Assembly: GCF_040412425.1 (NCBI RefSeq)
Contig: NC_089744.1
Span: 23,287,501-23,351,500, forward strand
Direction: 5' to 3'
Length of the DNA: 64,000 nucleotides
Source of the DNA: Macrobrachium rosenbergii
Taxonomy: Eukaryota > Arthropoda > Malacostraca > Decapoda > Palaemonidae
Both the position numbers and the translations under genes were made by a program. This document shows, one piece after another, positions 23,451 through 34,317 of this stretch; the stretch's first letter is position 1; each line of letters starts with the position of its first letter. The notes under the pieces were generated by a model that saw only the letters and a list, made by a program, of their open reading frames with translations, was not told the DNA's origin and searched no databases.

Positions 23451-23770
23451 AACCGATGCTTTTGAAGTAAAAATAAAAAAACAACAACGAAGGCTTATTG
23501 AATGGTTTTGCATTTCAAATATTTTTGGATTAATACGGTCAATATTGACATCCCGCGGCGAGCTCTCACTCTTTTTTACGGTAATTTTTCTGCAATATTG
23601 TTAAAATGTGTTTAACCGCGTCAGATGAAAATTTTATATATTTTATATACGTCCTTTATGGGCGGGTTCATTCGCGTTGATTAAATTTCAATATGCGGAG
23701 AGCATTTGCGAGGCGGTGATATATATCGCAAACATTGCGCGTATTGCATTTCCTCTGAGCTACGCTCGTT
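23451..23770. other. Low-copy sequence
   Basis: Nothing recognised. Confidence 0.4.
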
Positions 23771-24048
23771 TTAGTTCTCTGTAAAAGAAAACTATTGTGA
23801 AGGCTTTGTCTGTCCGTCAGCACTTTTTCTGTCCGCCCTCAGATCTTAAAAACTACTGAGGCTAGAGGGCTGCAAATTGGTATGTTGATCATCCAGCCTC
23901 CAGTCATCAAACGTACCAAATTGCAGCTCTCTAGCCTCAATAGTTTTTATTTTATTCAGGGTTAAAGTTAGCCATAATTACAAAATTTGACTGAGCAGTA
24001 GTTTTTATTTTATTCAGGGTTAAAGTTAGCCATAATTACAAAATTTGA
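23771..24048 (-). repeat. Family A copy A7, truncated, with internal tandem duplication
   Basis: The right part of the element is missing: similarity ends after GTTAAAGTTAGCCATAAT. The last 50 bp (TAGTTTTTATTTTATTCAGG to CAAAATTTGA) are present twice, at 23941-23990 and 23999-24048, without a single difference. Confidence 0.88.
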
Positions 24049-24524
24049 TTGACTGTTAACGGTAAATCGAATCTGATATAATCGGCAGTTTTGTAAATAA
24101 AAAAATGTATCAAACTTTATCAGTCTGAATGGGGCTGATTTTAATTCCTTTTAATTATCTCGTTATGTCCAATGTACTAATGAAATGACTGCTTCATCTA
24201 ATTCATAGCAGAGTTGATAGCAATGTCTTAAGATGTTTTGGAAAATTATACAAATACAAAGCGTACAAAATTAACTGTAGGCTTTTAGGCACATATTTTT
24301 TTTAAGTGTTTTAACCAACCCGTCTAAATATGGTGCTGATGGAGAATTAGTGGATGACTGTGATACAGTGTTCGTATTTAGCTTCGACTATGTAATATTT
24401 TAATATAAGAGATATTGTACTTTAAAACCTACATCAGTCAAGTTGACACTAATCTCTTCTTCAAGAAAAAAAAAATACTAAAAAATTAAATACTAAAAAA
24501 TTAAACAATGACAAGAAAAGATTG
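24049..24524. other. AT-rich low-copy sequence
   Basis: No gene or repeat family recognised. Confidence 0.4.
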
Positions 24525-25320
24525 AATTTTTGAAACACGCGTGTGTACGTACAACAAATACAAGTGTTGCAGCGCATGTGCATATGTGCAAAATATACAA
24601 CTGTTCAAACACATGTGTATATGTACAAAATATGCAACTGCTCAAACACATGTGTATATGTACAAAAGATGCAACTGTTGCAACACATGTGTATATTTAC
24701 AAAAGATTCAACTGTTCAAACACATTGTTTATGTACAAAATATAAAACTGTCACATGCGTATATGTACGAAATATACAACTGTTGCGACACATGTGTATA
24801 TGTGCAAAATATACAACTGTAGCAACACATGTGCATATGAACAAAAGATTCAACTGTTGTGACACACGTGTGTACCTCTTCTCCGATGAACTAACAAATT
24901 TACCAACATGCCACTAATCTGTCCTTCAAGCAAAACAATTATTAAAACAATAACAACAAAAGATCAAACTGGTGAAACACATGTGAATATATGTACAAAA
25001 GATTCAACTGCTGTAGCACATATGTGCGTTTACTTTTGCTCTGTTACGACCATACTAATCAACCTGGCACTAACCTTTCCATCAAGAAAAAAAAAACAAT
25101 TGGAAAACAACAATAAAAGATTAAACTGGTGAAAGACGTGTGTATATGTAAAAAAAAGATTTAATGTGTACATGTAAAAAAAATTCAAATGTTGCAACAC
25201 ACACGTGCATGTACATTTCCTTCAAGCAAAATGAAAGCAGTAACAACAGAAGATTCAAGTGTTGAAACACACGTGTATATATGTAAAAATGATTCAACTT
25301 TTTCAACACATACGTGGGTG
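24525..25320. repeat. Diverged tandem array built on ACACATGTGTATATGTAC
   Basis: From 24535 to about 24880, roughly nine units of 36-40 bp (AACACATGTGTATATGTAC, AAAATATACAACTGTT) follow each other. After that, units are spaced by about 110-150 bp with shared interspersed blocks: CTTCAAGCAAAA, a CAACAAAAGATTAAACTGGT block and TTTCCTCTGTTA. ACACATGTGT is itself palindromic. Long plus-strand frames here are translations of the array. Confidence 0.85.
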
Positions 25321-25460
25321 TACTTTTCCTCTGTTAAAACAACATTCATCAACAATCCACTAATCCCCCCCTCAAGCAAAACGAAAGCAATTAAAACTGT
25401 GGAAACAAAAGCATAAACAAAAACAGGCTGAAACTCCCCACAACGAACAACCAATTTCCA

Positions 25461-25463
<3 letters not shown>

Positions 25464-25516
<53 letters not shown>
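25464..25516. repeat. (GA)n
   Basis: A pure dinucleotide tract. Confidence 0.97.
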
Positions 25517-25520
<4 letters not shown>

Positions 25521-26352
25521 GCACTCGATACATCCCACGAGAGTGTAAGTAAATCTTGGCGGTCAGTTGCTTTGTTGGCAACAGATTGAAATGCAATTGC
25601 AGAATTGGTCGAGCGCCCGCTGTCATTGTTGGCTATATATTGAAAGCCTTTGCAAAGGGCTGACAGCACTTCCTTTTATGCGAGGCAAACATCAGGTGGC
25701 GAGAAGGTTTAGGGGTTATTTCTTTATCTAATGGTTTCGTTTATTTTTCGTTTGTTTACTTGTCTGTTTATCTGTTTAACCATTTGTTTATTTATCTGTC
25801 TGTTTGTTTATTCATTTATTTACTGATTTGTTTTTATATTTTACTTATTTACTTGTCTGTTTACCTATTTATCCATTTATTTATTTATCTTTCAGTTTAT
25901 TTATTTAGTTATTTATTTACAGATTTATTTATTTACTTATTTATTTATCTATTCATTTATCTATTTACTTGTTTTATAAAGGCGTTTTGAAAAACGTTTA
26001 GGGTATATCTACTTATTCATTCATTTTGTTTATTTATTTTTCTATTTATTTACTTATTTATTGATTTTTTTTATCTGTTTATTTATTTAATTACATATTT
26101 ATCTATTTATTTCCTTGTTTGGAAAGTCAGCCAGTGTTTTTTATGTTTATCTCCAATTTCTGTTTTTCGAAATGAAACTTTTGTTTTTCATTATTTCTAA
26201 AAGATTAATTTGTCTATAATTTAAAATTGAAAGTTAGACTGACGTTAAATCAGTCATGTTCAACAGTACCAAAATGGTCAACAGTGCAAAGCAATAAAAT
26301 TGATATGACTTGATCAAATGAAGAAATATCTTGTACATTATATTCTATTTAC
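25517..26352. other. Low-copy sequence with a degenerate TTTA-rich block
   Basis: From 25738 to 26115 the sequence is a decayed tetranucleotide repeat, with TTTATTTA, TTTATCTG and TTTACTTG variants. The 76-codon frame inside it (YLFIYLSV repeats) is an artefact. The flanks are AT-rich with nothing recognised. Confidence 0.65.
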
Positions 26353-26390
26353 CTATGAGGGTTCGTCTTCTGAATAATAATAATAATAAT
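26353..26390 (+). mobile_element. LINE-1 tail remnant with (TAA)n
   Basis: TATGAGGGTTCGTCTTCTGA followed by (ATA)n is the extreme 3' end of LINE-1, directly abutting the Penelope-like foldback. Confidence 0.55.
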
Positions 26391-26593
26391 AGGTTCTATT
26401 GAATATTATTGCTGCTTCAGCTGCATTTATTTTGTAGAAGACTATTTCTATTTTCCTTTTTGCGGACTTCGCTTCTCTTCAGTGGAGGTGCGTGCTAACA
26501 GCTCGCCTATATTTGTCATTTCATGGGGGAAAAGTCAAAATCTGGATTCTGCTTCTTTATATATTCTATACAGCTAGTTCTATACAATTGTTG

Positions 26594-26630
26594 CCGCGAC
26601 GTTTCGACAGACTCTTCTGTCATTCTCCAG
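26594..26630 (-). other. Hammerhead-like motif, left arm
   Basis: On the minus strand: CTGGAGA, then the perfect hairpin GACAGA-AGAG-TCTGTC, then GAAACGTC. The order matches a hammerhead core (CUGANGA, stem II, GAAA), but the first box has G where the catalytic A is expected. Sequence is identical in the right arm (28290-28326). Confidence 0.4.
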
Positions 26631-26737
26631 CGGGAGCTAGTAGAGGACTGGCAGATTACATAGATCCTTCTGAATTTATACGGGCTTCAGCGGGGGGTCA
26701 TGGACGGCGAATTCTGATTGGTTGCAGTCGGCGAACT

Positions 26738-27070
26738 TCAAGCCAAATTTCTGCGGCGAAGCTCGATCCTGACAGATCTTCGCAACCTGGGAATATCATT
26801 CATTCCAGCGTTCCCATTGGCCTGCCGTTGCGTGATGTCATGCCGGCTGACATCATCGGTAGTTTGGCTGCTGCTGGGCTGGGGATGAATGATGTCATTA
26901 TCTCCTCTTTCTGTCGTAGTCGGGGGATTGTATCGAAGGGCGCCTCGCTCATCAGGGGCATCTCCATTCTCAGGGTTGTCGTTTTCAGGTATTCGTTGGA
27001 TTTGGTGGGTGTTCTGCATTACTCTTCTTAAATTCGTGGGTAGGAGCGATGCCTCTTGCGTCGTATTCAT
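26738..27070 (-). pseudogene. Penelope-like polyprotein C-terminal tail fragment
   Basis: An open frame of 110 codons starting MNTTQEASLLPTNLRR and ending RRRNLA. It differs from the right-arm copy (27848-28180) at only five residues. It has no GIY-YIG domain upstream on its own strand: the sequence there is the hairpin at 27083-27293. It is a fragment of the element's 3' coding end and not an independent gene. The plus-strand frame of 179 codons over this region is its antisense shadow. Confidence 0.75.
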
Positions 27071-27072
27071 GA

Positions 27073-27103
27073 GAATATTATTGCTGAAGCAGCAATAATA
27101 TTC
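27073..27103. repeat. 31-bp palindrome
   Basis: GAATATTATTGCTG and CAGCAATAATATTC pair perfectly around AAG, at the junction between the left PLE arm and the (TAA)n hairpin. Confidence 0.9.
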
Positions 27104-27138
27104 AATAGAACCTGTTTAAAAGAGGGTCTGCTGCCAAA

Positions 27139-27187
<49 letters not shown>

Positions 27188-27196
27188 TTAATAATA

Positions 27197-27234
<38 letters not shown>

Positions 27235-27293
27235 TAATTTGGCAGCAGACCCTCTTTTAAACAGGTTCTATTGAATATTATTGCTGCTTCAGC
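27083..27293. repeat. 56-bp inverted repeat around (AAT)n, PLE 3' terminus
   Basis: The arms at 27083-27138 and 27238-27293 are perfect inverses. They contain the PLE end (AATATTCAATAGAACC) plus CTGTTTAAAAGAGGGTCTGC. The loop at 27139-27237 is (AAT)n. The segment 27263-27335 also repeats 26391-26463 directly (the last 70 bp of the element), so three copies of the PLE 3' terminus are packed here. Confidence 0.9.
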
Positions 27294-27335
27294 TGCATTT
27301 ATTTTGTAGAAGACTTTTTCTATTTTCGAACTGGC

Positions 27336-28180
27336 CTGGAAAAATGGTACAACGGTGAGAGCACACAACCTGCCCCCCAAGATGACATCAAGATCTATTA
27401 TAAGGCCCGGATGCATCCCCAGTACCGTGAGGACGAGAGCTCCACGAAGAAAATCGTCATGGAAAACGTCACCCCGACCGAAGACAGTAAGAAAATAAAT
27501 CTTGTAATTTATTATAAGAACCGCCGCACCCGTGATCTTGTGATGAAGAATAACCCCTTTCCGCCAGCAAGAGAACCCCTCAAGCAGAAGAACGTGGTCT
27601 ACCAATTTGTATGTCCTGTCCGAGGATGCCCCGGCGCTTATATTGGAATGACCACGATGCGTCTGTCAAAAAGGATCTCCTGCCACGCCCAGGAGGGTGC
27701 CATCATGAACCACGCCCGTGCTACCCACAATATTTCCATCTCCCGCGACAGTATTATACAAAATATAAGTAAATCGGGAGAGCCGCCGACCCTCGACATC
27801 TGCGCCTGCTGCTAGAGGCGCTCCTCATTGCCGAGAGAAAACCAACAATGAATACGACGCAGGAGGCATCGCTCCTACCCACGAATTTAAGAAGAATAAT
27901 GCAGAACACCCACCAAATCCAACGAATACCTGAAAACGACAACCCTGAGAATGGAGATGCCCCTGATGAGCGAGTCGCCCTTCGAGACAATCCCCCGACT
28001 ACGACAGAAAGAGTAGATAATGACATCATTCATCCTCAGCCCAATAGCAGCCAAACTACCGATGATGTCAGCCGGCATGACATCACGCAACGGCAGGCCA
28101 ATGGGAACGCTGGAATGAATGACATTCCCAGGTTGCGAAGATCTGTCAGGATCGAGCTTCGCCGCAGAAATTTGGCTTGA
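27336..28180 (+). pseudogene. Penelope-like retroelement: GIY-YIG endonuclease and C-terminus, frameshifted
   Basis: This is the C-terminal part of a Penelope-like (PLE) polyprotein; the reverse-transcriptase domain is missing. The open frame is readable from about 27342, although its first ATG is at 27411. It shows the conserved INLVIYYKNRRT segment (about 27495-27530), then the GIY-YIG endonuclease: VVYQFVCP, YIGMTTMRLSKRI and the CHAQEG segment (about 27595-27700). Cysteines in FVCPVRGC and histidines in CHAQEG and MNHARATH fit the Cys/His zinc-finger-like insertion known in PLE endonucleases. The frame ends at a stop at 27813-27815. A different frame carries the expected continuation LLLEALLIAERKP and runs to the stop at 28178-28180, so a single frameshift lies near 27780-27800. 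PLE endonucleases nick the target for insertion. This copy is 5' truncated and broken, hence dead. Confidence 0.88.
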
Positions 28181-28523
28181 AGTTCGCCGACTGCAACCAA
28201 TCAGAATTCGCCGTCCATGACCCCCCGCTGAAGCCTGTGTATAAGGTCAGAAGGACCTATGCAATATGCCAGTCCTCTACTAGCTCCCGCTGGAGAATGA
28301 CAGAAGAGTCTGTCGAAACGTCGCGGCAACAATTGTATAGAACTAACTGTATAGAATATATAAAGAAGCAGAATCCAGATTTTGACTTTTCCCCCATGAA
28401 ATGACAAATATAGGCGAGCTGTTAGCACGCACCTCCACTGAAGAGAAGTCCGCAATAAGGAAAACAGAAAAAGTCTTCTACAAAATAAATGCAGCTGAAG
28501 CAGCAATAATATTCAATAGAACC
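28181..28523 (+). mobile_element. Penelope-like element 3' noncoding region, right arm
   Basis: Follows the coding stop directly. Contains the hammerhead-like motif, CAGAATCCAGATTTTGACTT, and the conserved terminus AATATTCAATAGAACC, which abuts (AAT)n at 28524-28548. It is the inverse of 26391-26730. Confidence 0.85.
28290..28326 (+). other. Hammerhead-like motif, right arm
   Basis: CTGGAGA, AT, hairpin GACAGA-AGAG-TCTGTC, then GAAACGTCGCGG. PLEs are known to carry hammerhead ribozymes in their terminal repeats. Here the CUGAUGA box is CUGGAGA, so activity is doubtful. Confidence 0.4.
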
Positions 28524-28600
28524 AATGATAATAATAATAATAATAACAAATTTCACACATTACCATCCAAAATAATATTAATAATAATAATATAATAATA

Positions 28601-28695
28601 ATATTCTTTGGAAGCTTGAATTTCAAGTCAATGACCCCTGCGGTGGACTTGTTCCATATGAATACGGTTGATCTTCTGAATAATAATAATAATAA
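28601..28695 (+). mobile_element. LINE-1 3' terminal fragment with short (TAA)n
   Basis: TTTGGAAGCTTGAATTTCAA, GTGGACTTGTTCCATATGAA and CTTCTGAATAATAATAATAA. Preceded directly by (AAT)n at 28570-28600. Confidence 0.75.
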
Positions 28696-28960
<265 letters not shown>

Positions 28961-29176
28961 CCATCCAGAGGCAAAATTGAAACGTGATTCAATTCAATGG
29001 CCACTCGATCCACGGCTCTCAATTTAACCTCTGTTTCGAAGCGCAGTCTGAGAGATCGCCTGAATCAGCTGTGACGAGGTTACCACTGTTGACAGCTGGC
29101 TCTTTGACCTTTGACCCGAAATATAAGAAGGATGTTATTGTTTTAAAAAGTTACGACCATATTTGGAAGGGAGTTT

Positions 29177-29577
29177 TAGTCTTCTGTAAAGGAAAACTAC
29201 TGTGCCGGCTTTATCTGTCCGTCCGCACTTTTTTCTGTCCGCCCTCAGATCTTTAAAACTACTGAGGCTAGAGGGCTGCAAATTGGTATGTTGATCATCC
29301 ACCCTCCAATCACCAAACATACCAAATTGCAGCCCTTAGCCTCGGTAGTTTTTATTTTATTTAAGGTTAACGTTAGCCATAATCGTGCTTCTGGCAACGA
29401 TATGGGCCAGGCCACCACCGGACCGTGGTTAAAGTGTCATGGGCTGCGGCTCATACCGCATTAGACAGAGACCACCGAGAGATAGATCTATTTTCGGTGT
29501 CCTTGACTGTCCGCTATAGCGGCTGTACAGAAAACTTGATTGCGCCGAGGAAACTTCGGCGCATTTTTTAGTTGTTT
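29177..29577 (-). repeat. Family A copy A8
   Basis: Complete. The outer hairpin is altered to TAGTCTTCTGTAAAGGAAAA. The central and right-hand hairpins are preserved. Confidence 0.87.
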
Positions 29578-30215
29578 ATTAATGCATGCAAGCATATTTT
29601 GTTTGCAAGGTCAGTTTATCGGTAAATATTCGCCTTCTTATAAACATAGATTCTAATATATCTTTGTCAGGAGATTGATAGCTGAGAATTATTTATAAGA
29701 ATTACTGAACAAAATTGATATATAATGAATGTGTTGCCATTAATAAATATCGATTTAGTAAATATTTCTCTCTGTTTATGCATTTATTTTACGGGGCAAT
29801 ATTTGCTTTGTAACAGACAGAGACTCTATCTTATGTGTCTTTGCTTTGTAACAGTCAAAGAATCTATCTTATGCATCTTATCACTGACTGATAACTGATA
29901 TATTTTAGAAATTACTGAATGTAAATGATATAAAAATCAATTGGTTGGCATTGATGAAAAATATATCAGTAACTATTGCATAAAAAAAATCGAATAAATA
30001 AGAGACGGTCATTAAGGTGACTGACCCTTTCTCTTGCTAATTCATTCAACTGATTAGATCTTATTTATTTTTCTCGCAGGATGTGTAATAACACAACCCC
30101 ACAAAGGGAGTATTTCTTTGAAGGAATAATATGTTATTTGTATCAAAGCGACGTCTGGGTACTATAACATTAAGAAGTAATGGTTTGAACTGAATATCCG
30201 ACCGACTATCTACTG
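29578..30215. other. AT-rich sequence with a diverged duplication
   Basis: A segment at about 29670-29770 (GAATTACTGAACAAAATTGA, then GTTGCCATTAATAAATATCG) is repeated with much divergence at about 29885-29985. GCTTTGTAACAG occurs twice at 29809 and 29844. No gene. Confidence 0.5.
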
Positions 30216-30801
30216 CTATGCTGCCCTAAAATGGAAAACTGCAGTATCAGTAAAATTTTCGAAATTGAGATATGCCACCTATTGGGCTCGTGAAACACTA
30301 ATACACAAGTTACTGCAGTTTCAGAATGACTCTTCAGTGCTTTATTTAGGGGGTCTCACTTGCAGTATCTGCAAAATTAGTAGTAAGGCAAAGGAAGACT
30401 GCAGTATCTGCAAAATTTTCGAAATTGAGATATGCCACCTATTGGGCTCGTGAAACACTAATACACAAGTTACTGCAATTTCAGAATGATTCTTCAATGC
30501 TTTCCACGAGTACTTAAGGGGTCCCATTTGCAGTCTCTGCAAAATCAGTAGTAAGGCAAGGGAAAACTGCAGTACCTGCAAAATTTTCGAAATTGAGATA
30601 TGCCACCAATTGGGCTCGTGAAACACCAATACACAAGTTACTCCAGTTTCAGAATGACTCTTCAATGCTTTACTTAGGGATCCCATTTGCAGTATCTGCA
30701 AAATCAGTTAGTTGTAAGGCAAGTGAAAACTTCAGTATTTACCATTTTTCCCAGTTTTGTATGTTTGCAGATACTACAGTCTTCCAATTTAGGGCAGCAT
30801 G
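30216..30801 (+). mobile_element. MITE family D copy D2, internally triplicated
   Basis: Terminal repeats TGCTGCCCTAAAATGGAAAA and the inverse ending TTTAGGGCAGCA lie at 30219 and 30799. The interior (GCAGTATCTGCAAAATTTTC to the TAAGGCAAGGGAAAAC block) is present three times, starting at 30241, 30401 and 30569. The element is 580 bp instead of 250. The left flank is TA and the right flank TG, a decayed TA duplication. Confidence 0.88.
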
Positions 30802-31568
30802 GCTGATGATGCCATCAGATACCGTAAACAAAATCATTCTTCCCTCTTTCTTCGTTGCTAACAATCAATCGTATTCCTTTTTATGCATAGTTAAACTATG
30901 CTCGATTTGCACTAATCTGCAGTCCAATATACTAGTTTTCATGCCAGAGCAATAGCATTGGCTGCTGCCTTTAATTCATCTATGTATTCACTCATTTTAG
31001 GAATACGGGTTGTTTGGTACCCAAATATCCGTCAGGGCAAAAACCCATCAGAGCGAGAGAATATTTCTTTTTGATAACTTGACTTATACTCGGGGGGGGG
31101 GGGGGAGATAATTCAGTTGAAACTACGCAACACCCATATTTTGACTTCGACAGGCGAACAAATGTATGAGCAAGTTACAACATTGAAATCCTCAAGTATG
31201 CTTGTTTACTGAATAAAAAAGTCCAAAATACACAGAGGAACAAATGAAAAGCATTGAAACAATAGTTTCAAGAAACTCGAATATGCAGAAAAGACCACGA
31301 AAGAAGATACTTAAAAAAAAGCAAAAGAAAATTTATACTGAGCAAGATAATTGTATAATAATAATAATAAAAAAAATAATTGGAACGAAGAGGACACACG
31401 CTGATTGGAGAGAGGTTGACCTTTCTTACAACAAATTAGTAACAGAAGACTCATTCTTTTTCGGATCTGGTCAAAAGGTCAAACCAGGCTTGACATCTCA
31501 AGGACACCGAGGGGGGAAAGGATTACTGCTAATCCCCGGATTGAAACGAGGCAGAGGATTGACGAGGA
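30802..31568. other. Low-copy sequence with poly-G
   Basis: A poly-G run lies at 31092-31105. A lysine-rich 117-codon frame (31244-31597) begins in an A-rich stretch and ends in a duplicated segment. It has no recognisable domain and I regard it as chance. Confidence 0.45.
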
Positions 31569-31603
31569 AGTATACAATGGACTGTGGACTAGACTGAGAG
31601 CTA

Positions 31604-31673
<70 letters not shown>

Positions 31674-31802
31674 AGGAGGTCATCAGATTGAAAATTACAT
31701 GAGCTATTGTAACTTGAAAGCAATAATTTGTTAATTGTCAATCTGCAAAAATGTGGGAGTATACAATGGACTGTGGACTAGACTAAGGGCTAGAATAATA
31801 AT

Positions 31803-31874
<72 letters not shown>

Positions 31875-31960
31875 AGGAGGTCCCTGGACTGACGATAAAT
31901 TCAAGAGCTATTGTAACTTTTAGTAGTGATCTGTAAATTGTTCACCTGTAAAAATGTATA
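31569..31960. repeat. Tandem duplication of about 187 bp with (AT)n inside
   Basis: GTATACAATGGACTGTGGAC, ACTAGACT, (AT)n and AAAGAGGAGGTC occur at 31569-31756 and again at 31757-31960. The second copy has (AAT)n leading into its (AT)n. Confidence 0.88.
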
Positions 31961-32146
31961 TATAACATGAAGAACTTTGATCCCATAGAAGAAAAAATTA
32001 AAAAACTCATTCTTCAAGGCTTCATGCAAACAGCTTCAATTCAGGTCATTCAAAAAGCCTAAAATTTGGCGCAGTTTAGCAAAAACAAAAGATCGATTTG
32101 AAGAAGGAAAGACAATTTATTACTGATGCTTCCCAGGAGTCCATCC

Positions 32147-32149
<3 letters not shown>
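31961..32149. other. Low-copy spacer
   Basis: Nothing recognised. Confidence 0.4.

Positions 32150-32234
<85 letters not shown>
32150..32234. repeat. (CT)n, about 85 bp
   Basis: A pure dinucleotide run. Confidence 0.98.
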
Positions 32235-32238
<4 letters not shown>

Positions 32239-32450
32239 CAATTTCGCTACAAGGTTGATTGCTCAGACAAAGGACTTCATATATACAAAAGAATAAAAAT
32301 GCATGGGCACTTTCAACTTGCGTCTCGCAATGGAAAAATAGAACATATATCTAAAAACCTGTGTACAAATAATTCAGGAAACGGAAAACTTTCCGTGAGA
32401 GAAATCGTTTGAAAACTTTACAAATGGATCACAGGAAAATTCTGAGCAAT

Positions 32451-32736
32451 GAGGAAACTGTGCAGTTGGAACCTCAACAGTTCGAGCGAAGATGCAGTGC
32501 ACTGCTAGCCTAAAACAGTTCACCTTGTGTTATAATAACTTATATTTTTATCTATTCATTTATCTGTTTATTTATTTATCTCTCATTCTTTTATAATACG
32601 TGATTTCTTCTTCTTTCTGTATTTCCTGTTATCTTTTGCAATTTCTTTCAATTGAACACCATAATCAATGGAAGCTTGAATTTCAAGTCAGTGGCCCCTT
32701 TGGTGGGCTTGTTCTATATGAATGAGATTTTAAGTT
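32451..32736 (+). mobile_element. LINE-1 3' fragment
   Basis: The polymerase end is recognisable as VQLEPQQFERRCSALLA followed by a stop (about 32461-32515). The 3' UTR follows, with the GAACACCATAATCAATGGAA and TTTGGTGGGCTTGTTCTATA blocks. The tail passes into (AAG)n where other copies have (TAA)n. Confidence 0.78.
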
Positions 32737-32962
<226 letters not shown>

Positions 32963-32984
32963 GACAGGATACTGAAACTTCCGA

Positions 32985-33215
32985 GATTCCATTAAAAAAA
33001 GATCTGCTCCTTACTTCAACTCCATTACCACATCCTATCTTCAATCTTGCTGGCCAACCTCTCTGACTATTACTTCATCTCCTTTATGTTTTGGAGCTTT
33101 TTATCTTTCTGTCCAACCACTCTAACTTTCCCCTTTCACTGTCTTGGGCACTGAATGGCCGAGAGTGCCGCAGGGCGTGGCTTGGCATCCTGAATTTCAT
33201 AAATAAGTGAGAATG
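32985..33215 (-). repeat. Possible diverged family B relative
   Basis: CTTCAATCTTGCTGGCCAAC resembles B12 (CTTCAGTCTTGCTGTCTAAA), and GGGCACTGAATGGCC resembles the B head. Similarity is patchy, and this may be a separate subfamily. Confidence 0.4.
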
Positions 33216-33477
33216 GTCCTTCATTCAAGGGATGATTTGTATTGGCAATAACTGTGAGAATGAGGTTGTACAGGAAAGCTAGGGCTATTACGAGTGGATT
33301 TTATCAACAATAAAATCTTTGAGAATGAAAAAAAATATGAAAAAATGATAAAATATGCACACTATCCTGTTACAAAACTGGAGCTTGAGAAATATTTATT
33401 AGTTATGATGTTTACAGAAGAGCCAAAAATAAACCATAAAATCTTTGAGGAATAAAATTATGGAAATCGGAAAAAAG
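33216..33477. other. Low-copy spacer
   Basis: Nothing recognised. Confidence 0.4.
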
Positions 33478-33867
33478 AACATAGGTAAAAACTGCGCCGA
33501 AGTTTCTTCGTCGCAATCGAGTTTCTGTACATCGTATAATCAAGACCACCGAAAATAGGCCTATCTTTCGATGGTCTCGGTATAATGCTGTAAGAGCCGT
33601 GGTCCATGAAACTTTAACCACGGCCCTGTGGTGGCCTGTCCTTTATCGTTGCCAGAAGCACCATTATGGCCAACTTTAACCTTAATTAAAATAAAAACTA
33701 CTGAGACTAGAGGGCTGCAATTTGGTATGTTTGATGATTGGAGGGTGGATGATGAACATACCAATTTGCAGCCCTCTAGCCTCGGTAGTTTTTTTTAGAT
33801 CTGAGGGCCGACAGAAAAAGTGTGTCACAATAGTTGTCTTTTACAGAAAACTAAAAAAAAAAAAAAA
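33478..33867 (+). repeat. Family A copy A9
   Basis: Present from the GCGCCGAAGTTTCTTCGTCG hairpin to the terminal hairpin. The GCGGACGGACAGACAAAGCC block is deleted. Ends in poly-A at 33850-33868. Confidence 0.87.
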
Positions 33868-34317
33868 ATAAAAAAACTTATGGAAACCGATAAAATATCA
33901 CCTCTATCACTGTTATATAACTGCAGCTGAGAAGACTAAATGTAATTTACTTATTCTCTAACTTGATTTACTAAACTATCCTGATCGAAGCTTTCCTTCT
34001 TCTGAACCTCGAGGAAGATAAAAAAAAAATAATAATAACTTTTATTATACTGATTCTTATCTTCCCCGTTCCGTAAACAGGAAGAGGGTTACCCATCAAA
34101 TATATTTCCCTCTTGCTCCGGATGTTGTTGAGATGAAAAATAGAGTGCTTTTAGAGCGAACATTAGCAAATGGAATACCACGAGGCCTCGTGAAGGTATT
34201 TTTGTCGGTTTTTGTAACATTCCGACTTGTTATTTTCCATTGCTTCCGAACGGGAATGGGAACGTGGATGCATGAAGAGGTTTTTCTCTCAGTGGCAGAA
34301 TTGGTGGAGAGCAGGAG
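33868..34317. other. Low-copy sequence
   Basis: No gene recognised. Confidence 0.4.

Larger units (their letters stand above)
26391..27070 (-). mobile_element. Penelope-like element, left (inverted) arm
   Basis: An inverted copy of 27848-28523. It covers the C-terminal coding tail and the whole 3' noncoding region, ending at GGTTCTATTGAATATTATTG. The two arms are close to 95 percent identical where I aligned them. It lies back to back with the right copy, forming a foldback of about 680-bp arms around a 777-bp loop. Confidence 0.9.

Noticed and set aside
26492..27031. 179-codon plus-strand frame in the PLE left arm
   Set aside because: It is antisense to the conserved 110-codon PLE tail and its 3' noncoding region. 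It has no family signature of its own.
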